Assembly (NCBI GenBank): GCA_049591295.1
Contig: JBAWEQ010000066.1
Location: 1-64,000 of the forward strand
DNA length: 64,000 nucleotides
Direction of reading: 5' to 3'
Origin: DTPS01 sp049591295
GTDB lineage: Bacteria > Acidobacteriota > UBA4820 > DSQY01
The notes under the pieces are model-generated. The model had not been told where the DNA came from. It worked only from the letters and a program-made list of their open reading frames with translations, and searched no databases. Each line of letters starts with the position of its first letter. The first letter of the stretch is position 1. The translations under genes and the position numbers were made by a program. This document shows, piece by piece, positions 40,994-49,490 of this stretch.

Positions 40994-42028
40994 ATGCACA
41001 TTCCCGACGGGTACCTCGGTCCCCAAACTTATGGCGCCGCCTACGTCGTGATGGTCCCCATTTGGACCTGGGCCTCACGGCGAGTCAGCCGCACGCTCAG
41101 GCTGCGTCAGGTCCCCGTCCTCGCGATGGGGGCGGCATTCTGCTTCCTCGTCATGATGTTCAACGTGCCGATTCCGGGGGGGACCACGGGACATGCCGTC
41201 GGAGCCGTTCTGGTGGCCATCCTTCTCGGGCCCTGGGCGGCCGTCCTGGCTGTTTCGCTGGTGTTGCTGGTGCAGGCCCTCCTTTTCGGCGACGGCGGAA
41301 TCACTTCATACGCGGCCAATTGCTTGAACATGGCGGTGATTATGCCCTTTGTGGGTTGGGGGGTATTCCGCCTCGCGGGATCGGGCGCGCCACAGGGGTC
41401 CCGGAGGCGCTGGCTGGCGGCCGCGGCCGGAGGCTACGTAGGACTCAATGCCGCCGCCCTATCGGCTTCGTTGATGTTTGGCTTGCAGCCCCTGCTGGCC
41501 CATGACGCGGCGGGGCGGCCACTCTACGCACCTTTCGGGCTGCGAATCGCCGTCCCCGTCATGATGGCGGAGCACCTCCTTCTTTTCGGCGTTGTTGAGG
41601 CTGTGGTGACGGGCATGGCGCTGGCCTTTCTGGATCGAACCGAGCCGCTCCTCGTGACCGCTCCCGCGGGGGAATCGGCCCCGGGGCCGCGAGGTCGGAG
41701 GCGTCTCTGGATCGGGCTTAGCGCATTGATCCTCCTGACTCCGCTGGGCCTGCTGCTGCCTTGGATGACAGGGGCGGGGAGCGCCTGGGGAGAGTGGGGA
41801 GGAGAGGAGCTCAGGGCCATGCTCGGGCATGTGCCCGCGGGACTGGCCCGGCTCTCGGGCCTCTGGCGGGCTCCTGTGCCGGATTATGCCCCGCCGGGCG
41901 CCGAGGGCAGCTCCATGTCCGTACATCTCTTCTGGTACCTCCTCTCCGCGCTCGCCGGATCAGCTCTCGTGGTCGGTGCCGTGTTTGCAGCGAGGCGCTG
42001 GCTTGCCGCCAGGGGGGAGGCCGGATGA
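40994..42028 (+). CDS. nikMN: ECF nickel transporter substrate-binding and NikN-like component
   Basis: 344 residues. Begins MHIPDGYL; the N-terminal Met-His places His2 as a nickel ligand as in CbiM/NikM S-components. About seven hydrophobic segments form the CbiM domain (to about 225). After a loop, the C-terminal part (235-344) has the two-helix PDGLE/NikN-like arrangement with LGLLLPWMTG and LFWYLLSALAGS. The gene overlaps nikQ (ATGA). CbiM for cobalt is the alternative, but the NikR operator and regulator argue for nickel. Confidence 0.88.
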   Translation: MHIPDGYLGPQTYGAAYVVMVPIWTWASRRVSRTLRLRQVPVLAMGAAFCFLVMMFNVPIPGGTTGHAVGAVLVAILLGPWAAVLAVSLVLLVQALLFGDGGITSYAANCLNMAVIMPFVGWGVFRLAGSGAPQGSRRRWLAAAAGGYVGLNAAALSASLMFGLQPLLAHDAAGRPLYAPFGLRIAVPVMMAEHLLLFGVVEAVVTGMALAFLDRTEPLLVTAPAGESAPGPRGRRRLWIGLSALILLTPLGLLLPWMTGAGSAWGEWGGEELRAMLGHVPAGLARLSGLWRAPVPDYAPPGAEGSSMSVHLFWYLLSALAGSALVVGAVFAARRWLAARGEAG

Positions 42029-42942
42029 CCCTTCCCGATTGGTTTCTGGCCTCTCAGCGGACCTCTGCTCGAATGGACCCAGCGGAGATCGGCGCGGGTC
42101 GCCACCCCCGTGTCCGCTGGCTCCGCCGGGCCCTCGCCTCCCTGTCGAGGTCGTGGACCCTGCTGTTGGATGAGAGGGGCCTGGCGGCACAACCTGGATT
42201 GCTGCAGGCCATCGACCCTCGGGCCAAGGTGTTGGGCCTAGGTGCAGTGATCCTCTCCGTCAGCATCGCCCCGACGGTGTGGGCACCCCTGCTGGCCTGC
42301 TCGCTAGCCGGGGCCCTGGCGATTCTCTCCCGGGTGCCGCCGTCACGATTGGCGCCTGCGTTGATGGCCGCCCTGTTTGCTGGCCTTATCGTCTTGCCGG
42401 TAACACTCAATCTCTTCGCCCCCGGGGAGCCGCTCCTGGCGCTGTGGCCTCCCGGGGCCGCGGGCGCCCACGATCCGGCCGTCGCTCTCACGAGGGAAGG
42501 CGTTTTCCTGGCGCTCCGCTTCATCCTGAGGGTGGCCGCGTGCGCCACGTTGGCGCTGCTATTGGCGGCCACCAGCGGTACCGCGCGCCTCTTCCGCGGC
42601 CTCCGCGCGCTGTGGGTGCCCCGCCTGGCGGTGATGACCCTCGACCTCATGGTTCGCTATCTGGAGATCCTCCTGCGGGCTGCCTCCGAACTCCACCTGG
42701 CCCGCATCAGCCGCACGGTCGGAGATGTCGGCTCACGGGCCGACCGGCGGTGGGTGTCCACGAGCGTGGGAGCCCTCTACCGTCGGACCCGGATCATGGC
42801 TGAGCAGACCTACATGGGGATGATCGCGCGCGGCTATGCGGGCGAGCCCACCGTCGAGCGGGAGGGGCGAATGAAGCCTGGGGACTGGCTGTTCATGGCG
42901 GCAATGTGGGCATCGGCCCTCGCCATTCAGCTGCCGAGATAG
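42025..42942 (+). CDS. nikQ: ECF transporter transmembrane (T) component
   Basis: 305 residues of the CbiQ/NikQ family. A hydrophilic N-terminal extension (1-50) precedes IDPRAKVLGLGAVIL, then four to five hydrophobic segments, and the two coupling helices with the A-R-G type motif (ISRTVGD and MIARGYAGEP) that contact the ATPase. ATG overlaps nikMN by 4 bases. A frame open from 41761 is a read-through of the upstream gene and not used. Works with NikMN and NikO. Confidence 0.88.
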   Translation: MTLPDWFLASQRTSARMDPAEIGAGRHPRVRWLRRALASLSRSWTLLLDERGLAAQPGLLQAIDPRAKVLGLGAVILSVSIAPTVWAPLLACSLAGALAILSRVPPSRLAPALMAALFAGLIVLPVTLNLFAPGEPLLALWPPGAAGAHDPAVALTREGVFLALRFILRVAACATLALLLAATSGTARLFRGLRALWVPRLAVMTLDLMVRYLEILLRAASELHLARISRTVGDVGSRADRRWVSTSVGALYRRTRIMAEQTYMGMIARGYAGEPTVEREGRMKPGDWLFMAAMWASALAIQLPR

Positions 42943-42951
42943 GGAGGAACC

Positions 42952-43809
42952 GTGGATCCAGTCTACGAGATGAAGGACCTCGCCTTCGGATATCCAGGAG
43001 GTCCACCTTGCCTGCGCGATCTCGACCTGACCGTGACCCGCGGAGAGCGCCTGGCCCTGGCCGGCGCCAACGGCTGCGGCAAAACCACGCTCCTGCTCGT
43101 CATGGCGGGCCTCCTCTTCCCCACGAGCGGCACCGTAGCCTTCGAGGGCCGGCCGCTCAGCGAAGCCGCTCTCGAAGCCCTGCCCTTCGGGCCGAGGTTT
43201 CGTCGCAGCGTGGGTCTCCTCTTTCAGAACCCAGACTCCCAACTCTTCTGCCCCACGGTGAAGGAGGAGCTGGCCTTCGGACCCCTGCAGCTAAAGCTCC
43301 CCGAGTGCGAGGTGGACCGGAGAGTGGAGGACGGCCTTGCGCTGATGGGGATCCACCACCTTCGCGATCGTGCCCCGCATGCCCTCTCGGCCGGTGAAAA
43401 GAAGCGAGTGGCCCTGGCCTCGCTGCTGGTTCTTTCCCCTTCCGTGCTCCTGTTGGACGAGCCCACCGCGGGGCTGGATCCACGCAGTCAGTCCGCCCTG
43501 GTGGACCTTCTCGGCGAGCTGGCGCAGGCGGGGCTGACTCTCGTGACGGCCACGCACGACATGGTCCTTCTCCCGCATCTGGCGGACCGGCTGTTGGTGC
43601 TGGGCGAGGACCACCGCGTCGCGCGGGAAGGGCCGGCGAAAGAGATCCTGTCGGATGAGGATTTTCTCCAGTCGGTGAATCTGATCCATGAACACCGCCA
43701 CCGACACGGGCCTCTCGTGCACAGCCATCCCCACAGCCACGGGCACAGCCACGATCACGGCCATGACCACGATCGGTCGCGGGCCTCGACCGGGAGAGAG
43801 GAAGCCTAA
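42952..43809 (+). CDS. nikO: ECF nickel transporter ATPase with His-rich tail
   Basis: 285 residues. Walker A GANGCGKTT (about 38-46), Q-loop LFQNPDSQLF, signature LSAGEKKRVALA, Walker B VLLLDEPTAGLD and H-loop TATHDM are all present. The last 40 residues hold about 15 histidines in HxH arrangement (HSHPHSHGHSHDH). Such tails bind nickel or zinc and could buffer metal after uptake. GTG start with AGGGAGG upstream. Last gene of the nickel operon. Confidence 0.9.
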   Translation: MDPVYEMKDLAFGYPGGPPCLRDLDLTVTRGERLALAGANGCGKTTLLLVMAGLLFPTSGTVAFEGRPLSEAALEALPFGPRFRRSVGLLFQNPDSQLFCPTVKEELAFGPLQLKLPECEVDRRVEDGLALMGIHHLRDRAPHALSAGEKKRVALASLLVLSPSVLLLDEPTAGLDPRSQSALVDLLGELAQAGLTLVTATHDMVLLPHLADRLLVLGEDHRVAREGPAKEILSDEDFLQSVNLIHEHRHRHGPLVHSHPHSHGHSHDHGHDHDRSRASTGREEA

Positions 43810-43956
43810 ACTCCGCCGGAAGCGTGCCTCCCTTCTCCGTGAACGGTGCGTGGGTGCCCGCGGGCCGACCCTGCCGGCCTCGCCCCGGGAGGAGGCGGCG
43901 ATGGGGGGCGGGAAAGGATCGGGTGCTGGTGGTGTTTCTCTCGGTGGATGTGGCGA

Positions 43957-43962
43957 TATAAT
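43957..43962 (+). promoter_or_regulatory. -10 element upstream of the small membrane protein gene
   Basis: A perfect TATAAT with no convincing -35 (TGTTTC region about 18 bases upstream), 64 bases before ATG 44027. It suggests the gene is transcribed separately from the nickel operon. Confidence 0.4.
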
Positions 43963-44026
43963 CGAAGCCATAGATCGTGCAAACAACTCTCTGGGTGGAA
44001 AGCCAACGTCCATAGGAGATTCAATC

Positions 44027-44572
44027 ATGAATTGGGCCCACGCGCACCTGATCATCAATCACTTTCCCGTCATGGGAAGCATCTTCGCCCTCGGCATGCT
44101 CGCGTACGCCATGTGGAAAAACAGCCCGGAACTCAAGCGGTTCAGCCTCGGATTTCTCGTGATCGTAGCGCTGCTGACCATCCCCGTCTACTTCACGGGA
44201 GGGAAGGCGGGAGACTTCGTCCAAAACATCCCCGGAGTGGACCCTGCTCGGATCTCGGCGCACGACGACTCGGCCCTGATCTCCTTGCTGGCCTGCGAGG
44301 CGCTGGGGGTTATTGCCTTGGGTGGACTGGTCATCTGGAGGCGTGAGAAAGATGTCCCCAGGTGGTTCATGAGCACCTGCCTCGTGCTCTCCCTCGTGAT
44401 CGCGGGCCTCATGGGCTGGACCGCGAACTTGGGGGGAGAGATCCGGCTGCCCGAAGCCCGGTGGGGGTACACCCTGCCCGCGAACGGGACGAATCCTGCG
44501 ACGCCCGCGGGCCAGGAGAGCCCACAGCCGAAGACTCCGCGTCCCACGCCCAGCCCTTCGGGCAAGCCGTAG
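44027..44572 (+). CDS. DUF2231-like small membrane protein
   Basis: 181 residues: MNWAHAHLIINHFPVMGSIF opens the first of four hydrophobic segments; conserved His in HLIINHFP and HDDSALIS are candidate heme or metal ligands. The C-terminus is a proline/threonine-rich tail. ATG 44027 follows TAGGAGAT; a frame open from 43688 belongs to the nikO region and is not used. Similar proteins are uncharacterised, often near cytochromes. Separated from nikO by 217 bases containing a TATAAT element. Confidence 0.7.
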   Translation: MNWAHAHLIINHFPVMGSIFALGMLAYAMWKNSPELKRFSLGFLVIVALLTIPVYFTGGKAGDFVQNIPGVDPARISAHDDSALISLLACEALGVIALGGLVIWRREKDVPRWFMSTCLVLSLVIAGLMGWTANLGGEIRLPEARWGYTLPANGTNPATPAGQESPQPKTPRPTPSPSGKP

Positions 44573-44702
44573 CCAGGAGGCCCTGCCACCTCGGCCTGAA
44601 GGGTCTATGGGGCTCCGGGGAAAGAGGCCAGGCGCCCGGCGCTGCACTCCCGGCCCCGGTGTGCGCTCCCTTCATCGGTTTGGAAGGGAGAGGAGGACCC
44701 TT

Positions 44703-45137
44703 TCAGGACTTCGGGGCGGCGTTCGGGTCCAGCATGGAAGCCAAGGTGGAAGCGATGTCGGAGGCCGTGGAGATGAGATTCCGTCTCCGGGAAAGCTCCT
44801 GCGCGCTGCTCCCCACATCGGCACCGAGCAGGAGGACGGAGGCCACCTTGGAGGGGAGACAGGGGGTTCCCATATGCCTGGCCAATGCCTGGGAGGCCTC
44901 GATGAAGCCGACGTCGGGCGCATGAGGAATGGCCTTCTGTTCTAGCAGGCCCAGGAGTGCCTCGCGCATGGCCTGCAGGGCCGCGGTCCCTGCGGATTGG
45001 AGATCACCCTTCGCCGAGGCGGTCTCCATGGCTTCGTAGGCCGCACGATAGCACTGAAAGTGGAGGGCGGCCTGCGGAACCTGGGAGTTCACGGATCCGG
45101 ACAGGCGCTCAGCGAATTCGCTCTGGGAAGGCACCAC
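44703..45137 (-). CDS. Hypothetical helical protein downstream of the HIT gene
   Basis: About 144 residues from a GTG at 45137 (a TTG one codon earlier is possible). Not recognised. The sequence is predominantly helical (ALHFQCYRAAYEAMETAS, TAALQAMREALLGLLEQK), with no signal peptide or membrane segment. It overlaps the HIT gene by 29 bases and shares its direction, so translation is probably coupled. Codon use looks like that of its neighbours. Confidence 0.5.
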   Translation of the reverse strand: MVPSQSEFAERLSGSVNSQVPQAALHFQCYRAAYEAMETASAKGDLQSAGTAALQAMREALLGLLEQKAIPHAPDVGFIEASQALARHMGTPCLPSKVASVLLLGADVGSSAQELSRRRNLISTASDIASTLASMLDPNAAPKS

Positions 45138-45600
45138 CAAGCCTCGCGAAGGAGTCGGCCAAGTCCTCGGGTATGACGCGGAGATTACCGAAAACGGTTA
45201 CGAAATTGGTGTCGCCCGTCCATCGCGGCAGGATGTGCCAATGGATGTGGTCGATGATTCCGGCGCCGGCGGCTTGGCCAAGGTTCAACCCCACGTTGAT
45301 TCCGTGCGCGTGGTAGAGCCTGCGCAGGACCGCCTCGCAATAGGTGAGGACCTCGGCCGCGGAGGCTCGCAGGGACGGGGTCAGTCCCGTGAGGCTGTTG
45401 ACGTGGGGCCGTGGGATCACCAGCATGTGGCCGTTGGTGTAGGGATAGCGGTTGAGCATCACGGCCAGTTCCTCGTCCCGATAGACCACGAGATTCTCGA
45501 GCGAAGGTTCGTCGGTGAAGGCCCTGCAGAAGACGCACTCGCCCGCCTGCTTGGGGGACTGTACGTACTCCAGACGCCAGGGCGTGTAGACGATCTCCAT
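45109..45600 (-). CDS. HIT family nucleotide hydrolase/transferase
   Basis: 163 residues. The histidine triad HIHWHIL (His118, His120, His122) and the CVFC zinc pair (Cys22, Cys25) place it in the Fhit/Ap4A-phosphorylase-like branch of HIT proteins. It likely hydrolyses dinucleoside polyphosphates or nucleotide conjugates. No strong ribosome site; a strong hairpin lies between it and the upstream HU gene, so it may depend on read-through or a weak promoter. Confidence 0.9.
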   Translation of the reverse strand: MEIVYTPWRLEYVQSPKQAGECVFCRAFTDEPSLENLVVYRDEELAVMLNRYPYTNGHMLVIPRPHVNSLTGLTPSLRASAAEVLTYCEAVLRRLYHAHGINVGLNLGQAAGAGIIDHIHWHILPRWTGDTNFVTVFGNLRVIPEDLADSFARLGGAFPERIR

Positions 45601-45624
45601 GATGCGGGCCCGAGGAAAAGAGAA

Positions 45625-45656
45625 GGGGGCCCTCGCTCTGGAAGAGCGGGGCCCCC
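45625..45656. terminator. Terminator after the S1-HU operon
   Basis: GC-rich stem of about 14 pairs (GGGGGCCC...GGGCCCCC with an inner CGCTCT/AGAGCG pairing), 15 bases past the HU stop on the minus strand. Confidence 0.65.
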
Positions 45657-45670
45657 CTCAGCTTGGTTTG

Positions 45671-45946
45671 TTAACGGTTGACCGCTTCCCGCAGTTCCTT
45701 GCCGGCTCGGAAGTGGGGGACCTTCTTCTGGCCCACTTGAACCCTCTCGCCGGTCTTCGGATTGCGCGCGGTGCGGGCTTCGCGGATCTTCATGCGGAAG
45801 GAGCCGAAACCCCGAAGTTCCACCTTCTCTCCCTTGTCCAGCGCTTCCGTCACGGACTGGAAGATGGTATTGACGATGATCTCGGCGGGTTTCTTCGGAA
45901 GGTCTGCCCTCTTGGCGACCAGTTCGATTAGATCAGCCTTGGTCAT
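45671..45946 (-). CDS. hup: HU/IHF family DNA-binding protein
   Basis: 91 residues, full length: N-terminal helices MTKADLIELVAKRADL, then the beta-arm region GFGSFRMKIREARTARNPKTGE with the GxFxxxxRxxRxGRNP-type signature and intercalating Pro. It bends and compacts DNA. The ATG overlaps the rpsA stop (ATGA). In enterobacteria the gene after rpsA is ihfB, so an IHF-beta-like role is possible; HU and IHF cannot be separated by eye here. Confidence 0.93.
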   Translation of the reverse strand: MTKADLIELVAKRADLPKKPAEIIVNTIFQSVTEALDKGEKVELRGFGSFRMKIREARTARNPKTGERVQVGQKKVPHFRAGKELREAVNR

Positions 45947-47730
45947 TCCGCATCCTCCTCGTTCTTATGAAACCCGCTGAAGTCCAGGACATCGCCCAGG
46001 CTCACCCGGCCCTCGTCCCCGGAGGAGTAATGGGTGGGCTCCTCTTCTCGCTCGCGATGTTGGCGCTCGCGGCGGAAGCCCTCCTTGAGGGAAAGGCCGA
46101 TGCGCTTCTCGTGGGGTTCGAGGCGGATGATCTTGAAGGGATAGGACTGGCCCACCTCGACCACCTCGGCGCAGCTGCTAATGTGCTTGTCGGAGAGTTC
46201 CGAGATGTGAACCAGGCCCTCGACGCCGTCGCCCAGGTCCACGAAGGCCCCAAAGTCGACGATCTTGGTGACCACGCCGGGGACAACGTCACCCACGTAG
46301 TGCCCCTGGAAGAACTTCTCCCAGATGTCGGGCTGGAGGGCTTTCATGCTGAGGGAGAGCCGCTGGTTCACGGCGTCGATGTTGGTGATGACCGCCTCGA
46401 CCTCATCCCCCTTCTTGACCACCTCGCTGGGATGGTTGATGCGCTTCCAGGAGAGGTCCGAGATGTGCACCAGGCCGTCCACTCCATCCAACACTTCGAC
46501 GAAGACGCCGAAGTCGGTGATGTTGCGGACCTTGCCCACCACGCGGTCGCCCTCGTTGTAGGTCTCGGTGATGATGTCCCAGGGGTTGGGCTCCGCCTGC
46601 TTGAGGCCCAGGGAGATTCGCTGGGCGTCCTGGTCGATGTCCAGGACCACCACCTCCACCATGTCTCCCACGTTCAAGACGGCCGAGGGGTGCTTGACCT
46701 TCTTGGTCCAGGACATCTCGGAGACGTGGATCATGCCTTCGATCCCCGGCTCCAGCTCGACGAAGGCGCCGTAGTTGGTTAGGGAGATCACCTTGCCCTT
46801 CACCTTGGTGCCGATGGGGTAGCGTTCGGCCACGTTCGTCCAGGGGGACGGCTCCTTCTGCTTAAACCCGAGCTGGAGCTTGCCGTTCTCCTCGTCGTAA
46901 TTCAGGATGAGCACTTCCACCTCGTCGCCCACCTGGAACATCTCGGACGGATGGTTGATCCGCTTCCAGGACATGTCGGTGACGTGGAGCAGGCCGTCGA
47001 TTCCGCCCAGGTCCACGAAGGCGCCGAAGTTGGTCAGGTTCTTGATCACGCCCTTGACGGGCCTGCCCTGCTGGACGGCCTCGAGGATGCGCTCCTTCTG
47101 GGAGGCCACGCGCTCCTCCAGGAAGGCCTTGCGGGACAGGACGATGTTGCCGCGCTTGCGGTTCACTTTGATGACCCGCATTTCCACTTCCTGGCCCTTG
47201 AGGGCGCGCAGGTTGCGAACGGGTTGGAGGTCCACCAAGGATCCGGGAAGGAAGGCGCGCACGCCCACGTCGACGGCGAGGCCACCTTTCACGCGGTCCA
47301 GGATGACGCCCTTGATGGGGCGGCCTTCCTTGTAGGCGTGCTCCACCTCTTCCCAGGCCTTCATCTTCTGGGCCTTGACCTTGCTGAGCACCACGTGCCC
47401 GTTGGCGTCCTCCATGCGTTCGAGGAACACTTCCACATCGTCCCCGATCTGCACGGTGAGTTCGCCCCTCGGGCTCGTGAACTCCTCGCGGGGCACCACG
47501 CCCTCGCTCTTAAGCCCCACGTCGACCAGAACATCCGTGGGGGTTACGGCCACCACACGCCCGCAGATGAGCTGCCGCTCGCTGTGGTCCGCCACCTTGG
47601 CCTTCAGCAGCGCTCCCATGTCCACGGGCGCGGCGTCGCCGATGGTGTCGGAACTCAGGCTGAGCCATTCGGCCGGAACCTCGAAAGGCGCAGTTTGACC
47701 CTGGTGGTCCTTCTCTTCGCTTGTGCTCAT
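45943..47730 (-). CDS. rpsA: 30S ribosomal protein S1
   Basis: 595 residues containing six S1 RNA-binding domains; four central repeats carry the near-identical GxxxGxVxxxxxFGAFVxLxxGxxGLxHxSxxS pattern. The N-terminal two domains bind the ribosome and the rest bind mRNA. AGGAGGT lies 10 bases upstream of ATG. A consensus promoter is at 47789-47817. It is translationally coupled to hup. Confidence 0.96.
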   Translation of the reverse strand: MSTSEEKDHQGQTAPFEVPAEWLSLSSDTIGDAAPVDMGALLKAKVADHSERQLICGRVVAVTPTDVLVDVGLKSEGVVPREEFTSPRGELTVQIGDDVEVFLERMEDANGHVVLSKVKAQKMKAWEEVEHAYKEGRPIKGVILDRVKGGLAVDVGVRAFLPGSLVDLQPVRNLRALKGQEVEMRVIKVNRKRGNIVLSRKAFLEERVASQKERILEAVQQGRPVKGVIKNLTNFGAFVDLGGIDGLLHVTDMSWKRINHPSEMFQVGDEVEVLILNYDEENGKLQLGFKQKEPSPWTNVAERYPIGTKVKGKVISLTNYGAFVELEPGIEGMIHVSEMSWTKKVKHPSAVLNVGDMVEVVVLDIDQDAQRISLGLKQAEPNPWDIITETYNEGDRVVGKVRNITDFGVFVEVLDGVDGLVHISDLSWKRINHPSEVVKKGDEVEAVITNIDAVNQRLSLSMKALQPDIWEKFFQGHYVGDVVPGVVTKIVDFGAFVDLGDGVEGLVHISELSDKHISSCAEVVEVGQSYPFKIIRLEPHEKRIGLSLKEGFRRERQHREREEEPTHYSSGDEGRVSLGDVLDFSGFHKNEEDAE

Positions 47731-47788
47731 GAATGAACTACCTCCTGGTTTTTTATTTGGTCTTCATGCAGAGCAGAAAACCGGAGCG

Positions 47789-47817
47789 AGTATAGCCCCG
47801 CCCTTCGACCGTGTCAA
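47789..47817 (-). promoter_or_regulatory. Strong sigma-70 promoter of rpsA
   Basis: Minus strand TTGACA (47817-47812), 17-base spacer, TATACT (47794-47789). Leader of about 50 bases. Confidence 0.85.
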
Positions 47818-47874
47818 TGGTATCAAGGCCCTATCAAGGCACTATGAAAGGAGGCTCTGAAGGTCCCGAGGTGG

Positions 47875-48315
47875 TCAACGCCAGGGACGGCGGCTCCAGA
47901 GGCGATCCAGACTCCACGGACCCCCACCGCCGAGGAGGAGCAGGAGGCAGGAGGCGAAGAGGGCCAGGGGGAACTCGAACCCCCCGCTTCCCGTCAGGCC
48001 GTGGCTCCAGTGCACGCCCACGACCGCCACGGCCATGACGACGCACAGGAGGAGGGCGCCGGCGCGGGTGTACACCCCCAGGATCAGCGAGAGTCCCCCG
48101 AGCAGTTCGGAGAGGGCGGCCAACCAGGCAAAAACTACGGGGTGGGGGAATCCAAGGCCGGCCACCATGGGAGTGAAGTCATGAACCCGAGTGCTGACCT
48201 TCTCCCACCCATGCACGACGAAGATCACGCCCACAACGGCCCGAAGCAGAAGGAAGCCCAGGGCCAGAGGTGCGCCGAAGGCGCGGTCGCTGCCGTTACG
48301 TCCCTTCCAGGCCAC
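47875..48315 (-). CDS. DoxX family membrane protein
   Basis: 146 residues with four transmembrane helices; LLLRAVVGVIFVVHGWEKV and the FAWLAALSELLGGLSLILGVYTR block are typical of DoxX. Family members take part in thiosulfate/quinone or oxidative-stress membrane complexes. GTG start with AGGAGG six bases upstream. It lies 9 bases after the DUF192 gene on the same strand, forming pgsA-DUF192-doxX. Confidence 0.85.
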   Translation of the reverse strand: MAWKGRNGSDRAFGAPLALGFLLLRAVVGVIFVVHGWEKVSTRVHDFTPMVAGLGFPHPVVFAWLAALSELLGGLSLILGVYTRAGALLLCVVMAVAVVGVHWSHGLTGSGGFEFPLALFASCLLLLLGGGGPWSLDRLWSRRPWR

Positions 48316-48324
48316 GGATGCCTC

Positions 48325-48822
48325 CTAGGAGCCCTCCCGGGGGGAGGGAAGCTTGGGAACACCGACGAACAGGAGGCGGTCTCCCACCTCGACGTGGTGG
48401 GTGGCGCAGAGGCCACCCAGGACCTCCAGCACGTTTCTCGCCGGGCGGTTGGGCATATAATTGGGGCAGGGATCCTGGGTGCAGGGTGGGGCGTCGTGGG
48501 TGATGTCCACCACCACGTTGTTGGCGTCCAGCCAGATCATGTCCAGTGAGATAAAGCAGTTCTTCATCCAGAAGGGCCTCTGGGCGTCGTCCGGGAACAA
48601 GAAGAGCATGCCGTGGTCCGGGGGAAGGTCCTTCACGTACATCAGCCCGAGCGCCTGTTCCTCGGGGGTCAGGGCCAGCTTGACCTCGACCGCCCACCCA
48701 TCCGGGAAAACAACGGTGGGCTCGGTGGAGACGGAACGAGCCGGGGCGGGCGAGGAGCCGCCGCAGGCGGAGGTGAAGGCCAGGAGCAGGAGGAGTGGCA
48801 GTATCCAGCAGGCAGGCTTCAC
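48325..48822 (-). CDS. DUF192 family lipoprotein
   Basis: 165 residues. A lipoprotein signal (hydrophobic LPLLLLLAF then lipobox FTSAC, Cys near residue 17) precedes a DUF192 domain with MYVKDLPPDHGMLFLFP and FWMKNCFISLDMIWLD. The GTG at 48822 overlaps the pgsA stop (GTGA) and gives a clean signal peptide; a longer frame from 48903 would bury it. DUF192 proteins are small beta-rich envelope proteins of unresolved role. Confidence 0.85.
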   Translation of the reverse strand: MKPACWILPLLLLLAFTSACGGSSPAPARSVSTEPTVVFPDGWAVEVKLALTPEEQALGLMYVKDLPPDHGMLFLFPDDAQRPFWMKNCFISLDMIWLDANNVVVDITHDAPPCTQDPCPNYMPNRPARNVLEVLGGLCATHHVEVGDRLLFVGVPKLPSPREGS

Positions 48823-49370
48823 GAATCTACCCCTTTCGTCATGGAACGCATCCTCCACAAGTAGTGGATGCCGGAGAAAACGGTAAAGAAGGCGACGGTC
48901 CACATGAGGCCCGCGACGACCTCGGGAGGGAAGGAGTAGGCGTTCCGCAACAGGACGGCCACCACGAAGCTGATCTGGAAGAAGGTGGTCATCTTTCCCG
49001 GCACGGAGGGAGGGAACTGTTTGAAATTGAAAGCCAGGTTCAGAAGGAGCGCGAGAAGCACGATGACGACGTCGCGGGCGATGGTGAGCACCGGTAGCCA
49101 GACGGGGATGCTGTAGGCAAGCCCGGTTTCGGGGATGGCCAGGGCGATGAAAGCGCTGGTCAGCATGAGCTTATCGGCCATGGGGTCGAGGAATGCCCCG
49201 AGGGCCGTCCTTTGGTTGAAGAAGCGGGCGATGAAGCCGTCCAGGCTGTCGGTGATTCCGGCACAGAGAAAGATCACTAAGGCCACGCGGGCATGGCCGT
49301 AAAAGACCGCCATGAGGAAGAAGGGGATCAGAACCAGCCTGAAGACGGTGAGCAAGTTGGCGAGCGTCAC
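48819..49370 (-). CDS. pgsA: CDP-diacylglycerol-glycerol-3-phosphate 3-phosphatidyltransferase
   Basis: 183 residues, membrane-embedded. The CDP-alcohol phosphatidyltransferase signature D-x2-DG-x2-AR-x8-G-x3-D-x3-D is complete (DSLDGFIARFFNQRTALGAF then LDPMADK). It makes phosphatidylglycerophosphate for phosphatidylglycerol and cardiolipin. The GTG start has TGGAG upstream. It is first of a three-gene run. Confidence 0.92.
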   Translation of the reverse strand: MTLANLLTVFRLVLIPFFLMAVFYGHARVALVIFLCAGITDSLDGFIARFFNQRTALGAFLDPMADKLMLTSAFIALAIPETGLAYSIPVWLPVLTIARDVVIVLLALLLNLAFNFKQFPPSVPGKMTTFFQISFVVAVLLRNAYSFPPEVVAGLMWTVAFFTVFSGIHYLWRMRSMTKGVDS

Positions 49371-49408
49371 GGGAACTCCAGCTGGAATGAGGCCGGGCGA
49401 TCAATCCT

Positions 49409-49445
49409 CGGGGGAAGGGGCACCTTCGCGGTGTCCCTTCCCCCG
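49409..49445. terminator. Terminator of the CsgG/FlgT/cyclase operon
   Basis: Long stem (11 outer pairs CGGGGGAAGGG/CCCTTCCCCCG plus an inner CACC/GGTG) closed by a TTCGC loop, 46 bases past the CsgG-like stop on the minus strand. Confidence 0.7.
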
Positions 49446-49490
49446 TGATCCGGTCCGATTGCTGTCTCTGACCGTGGAAGCATTCCGCTC

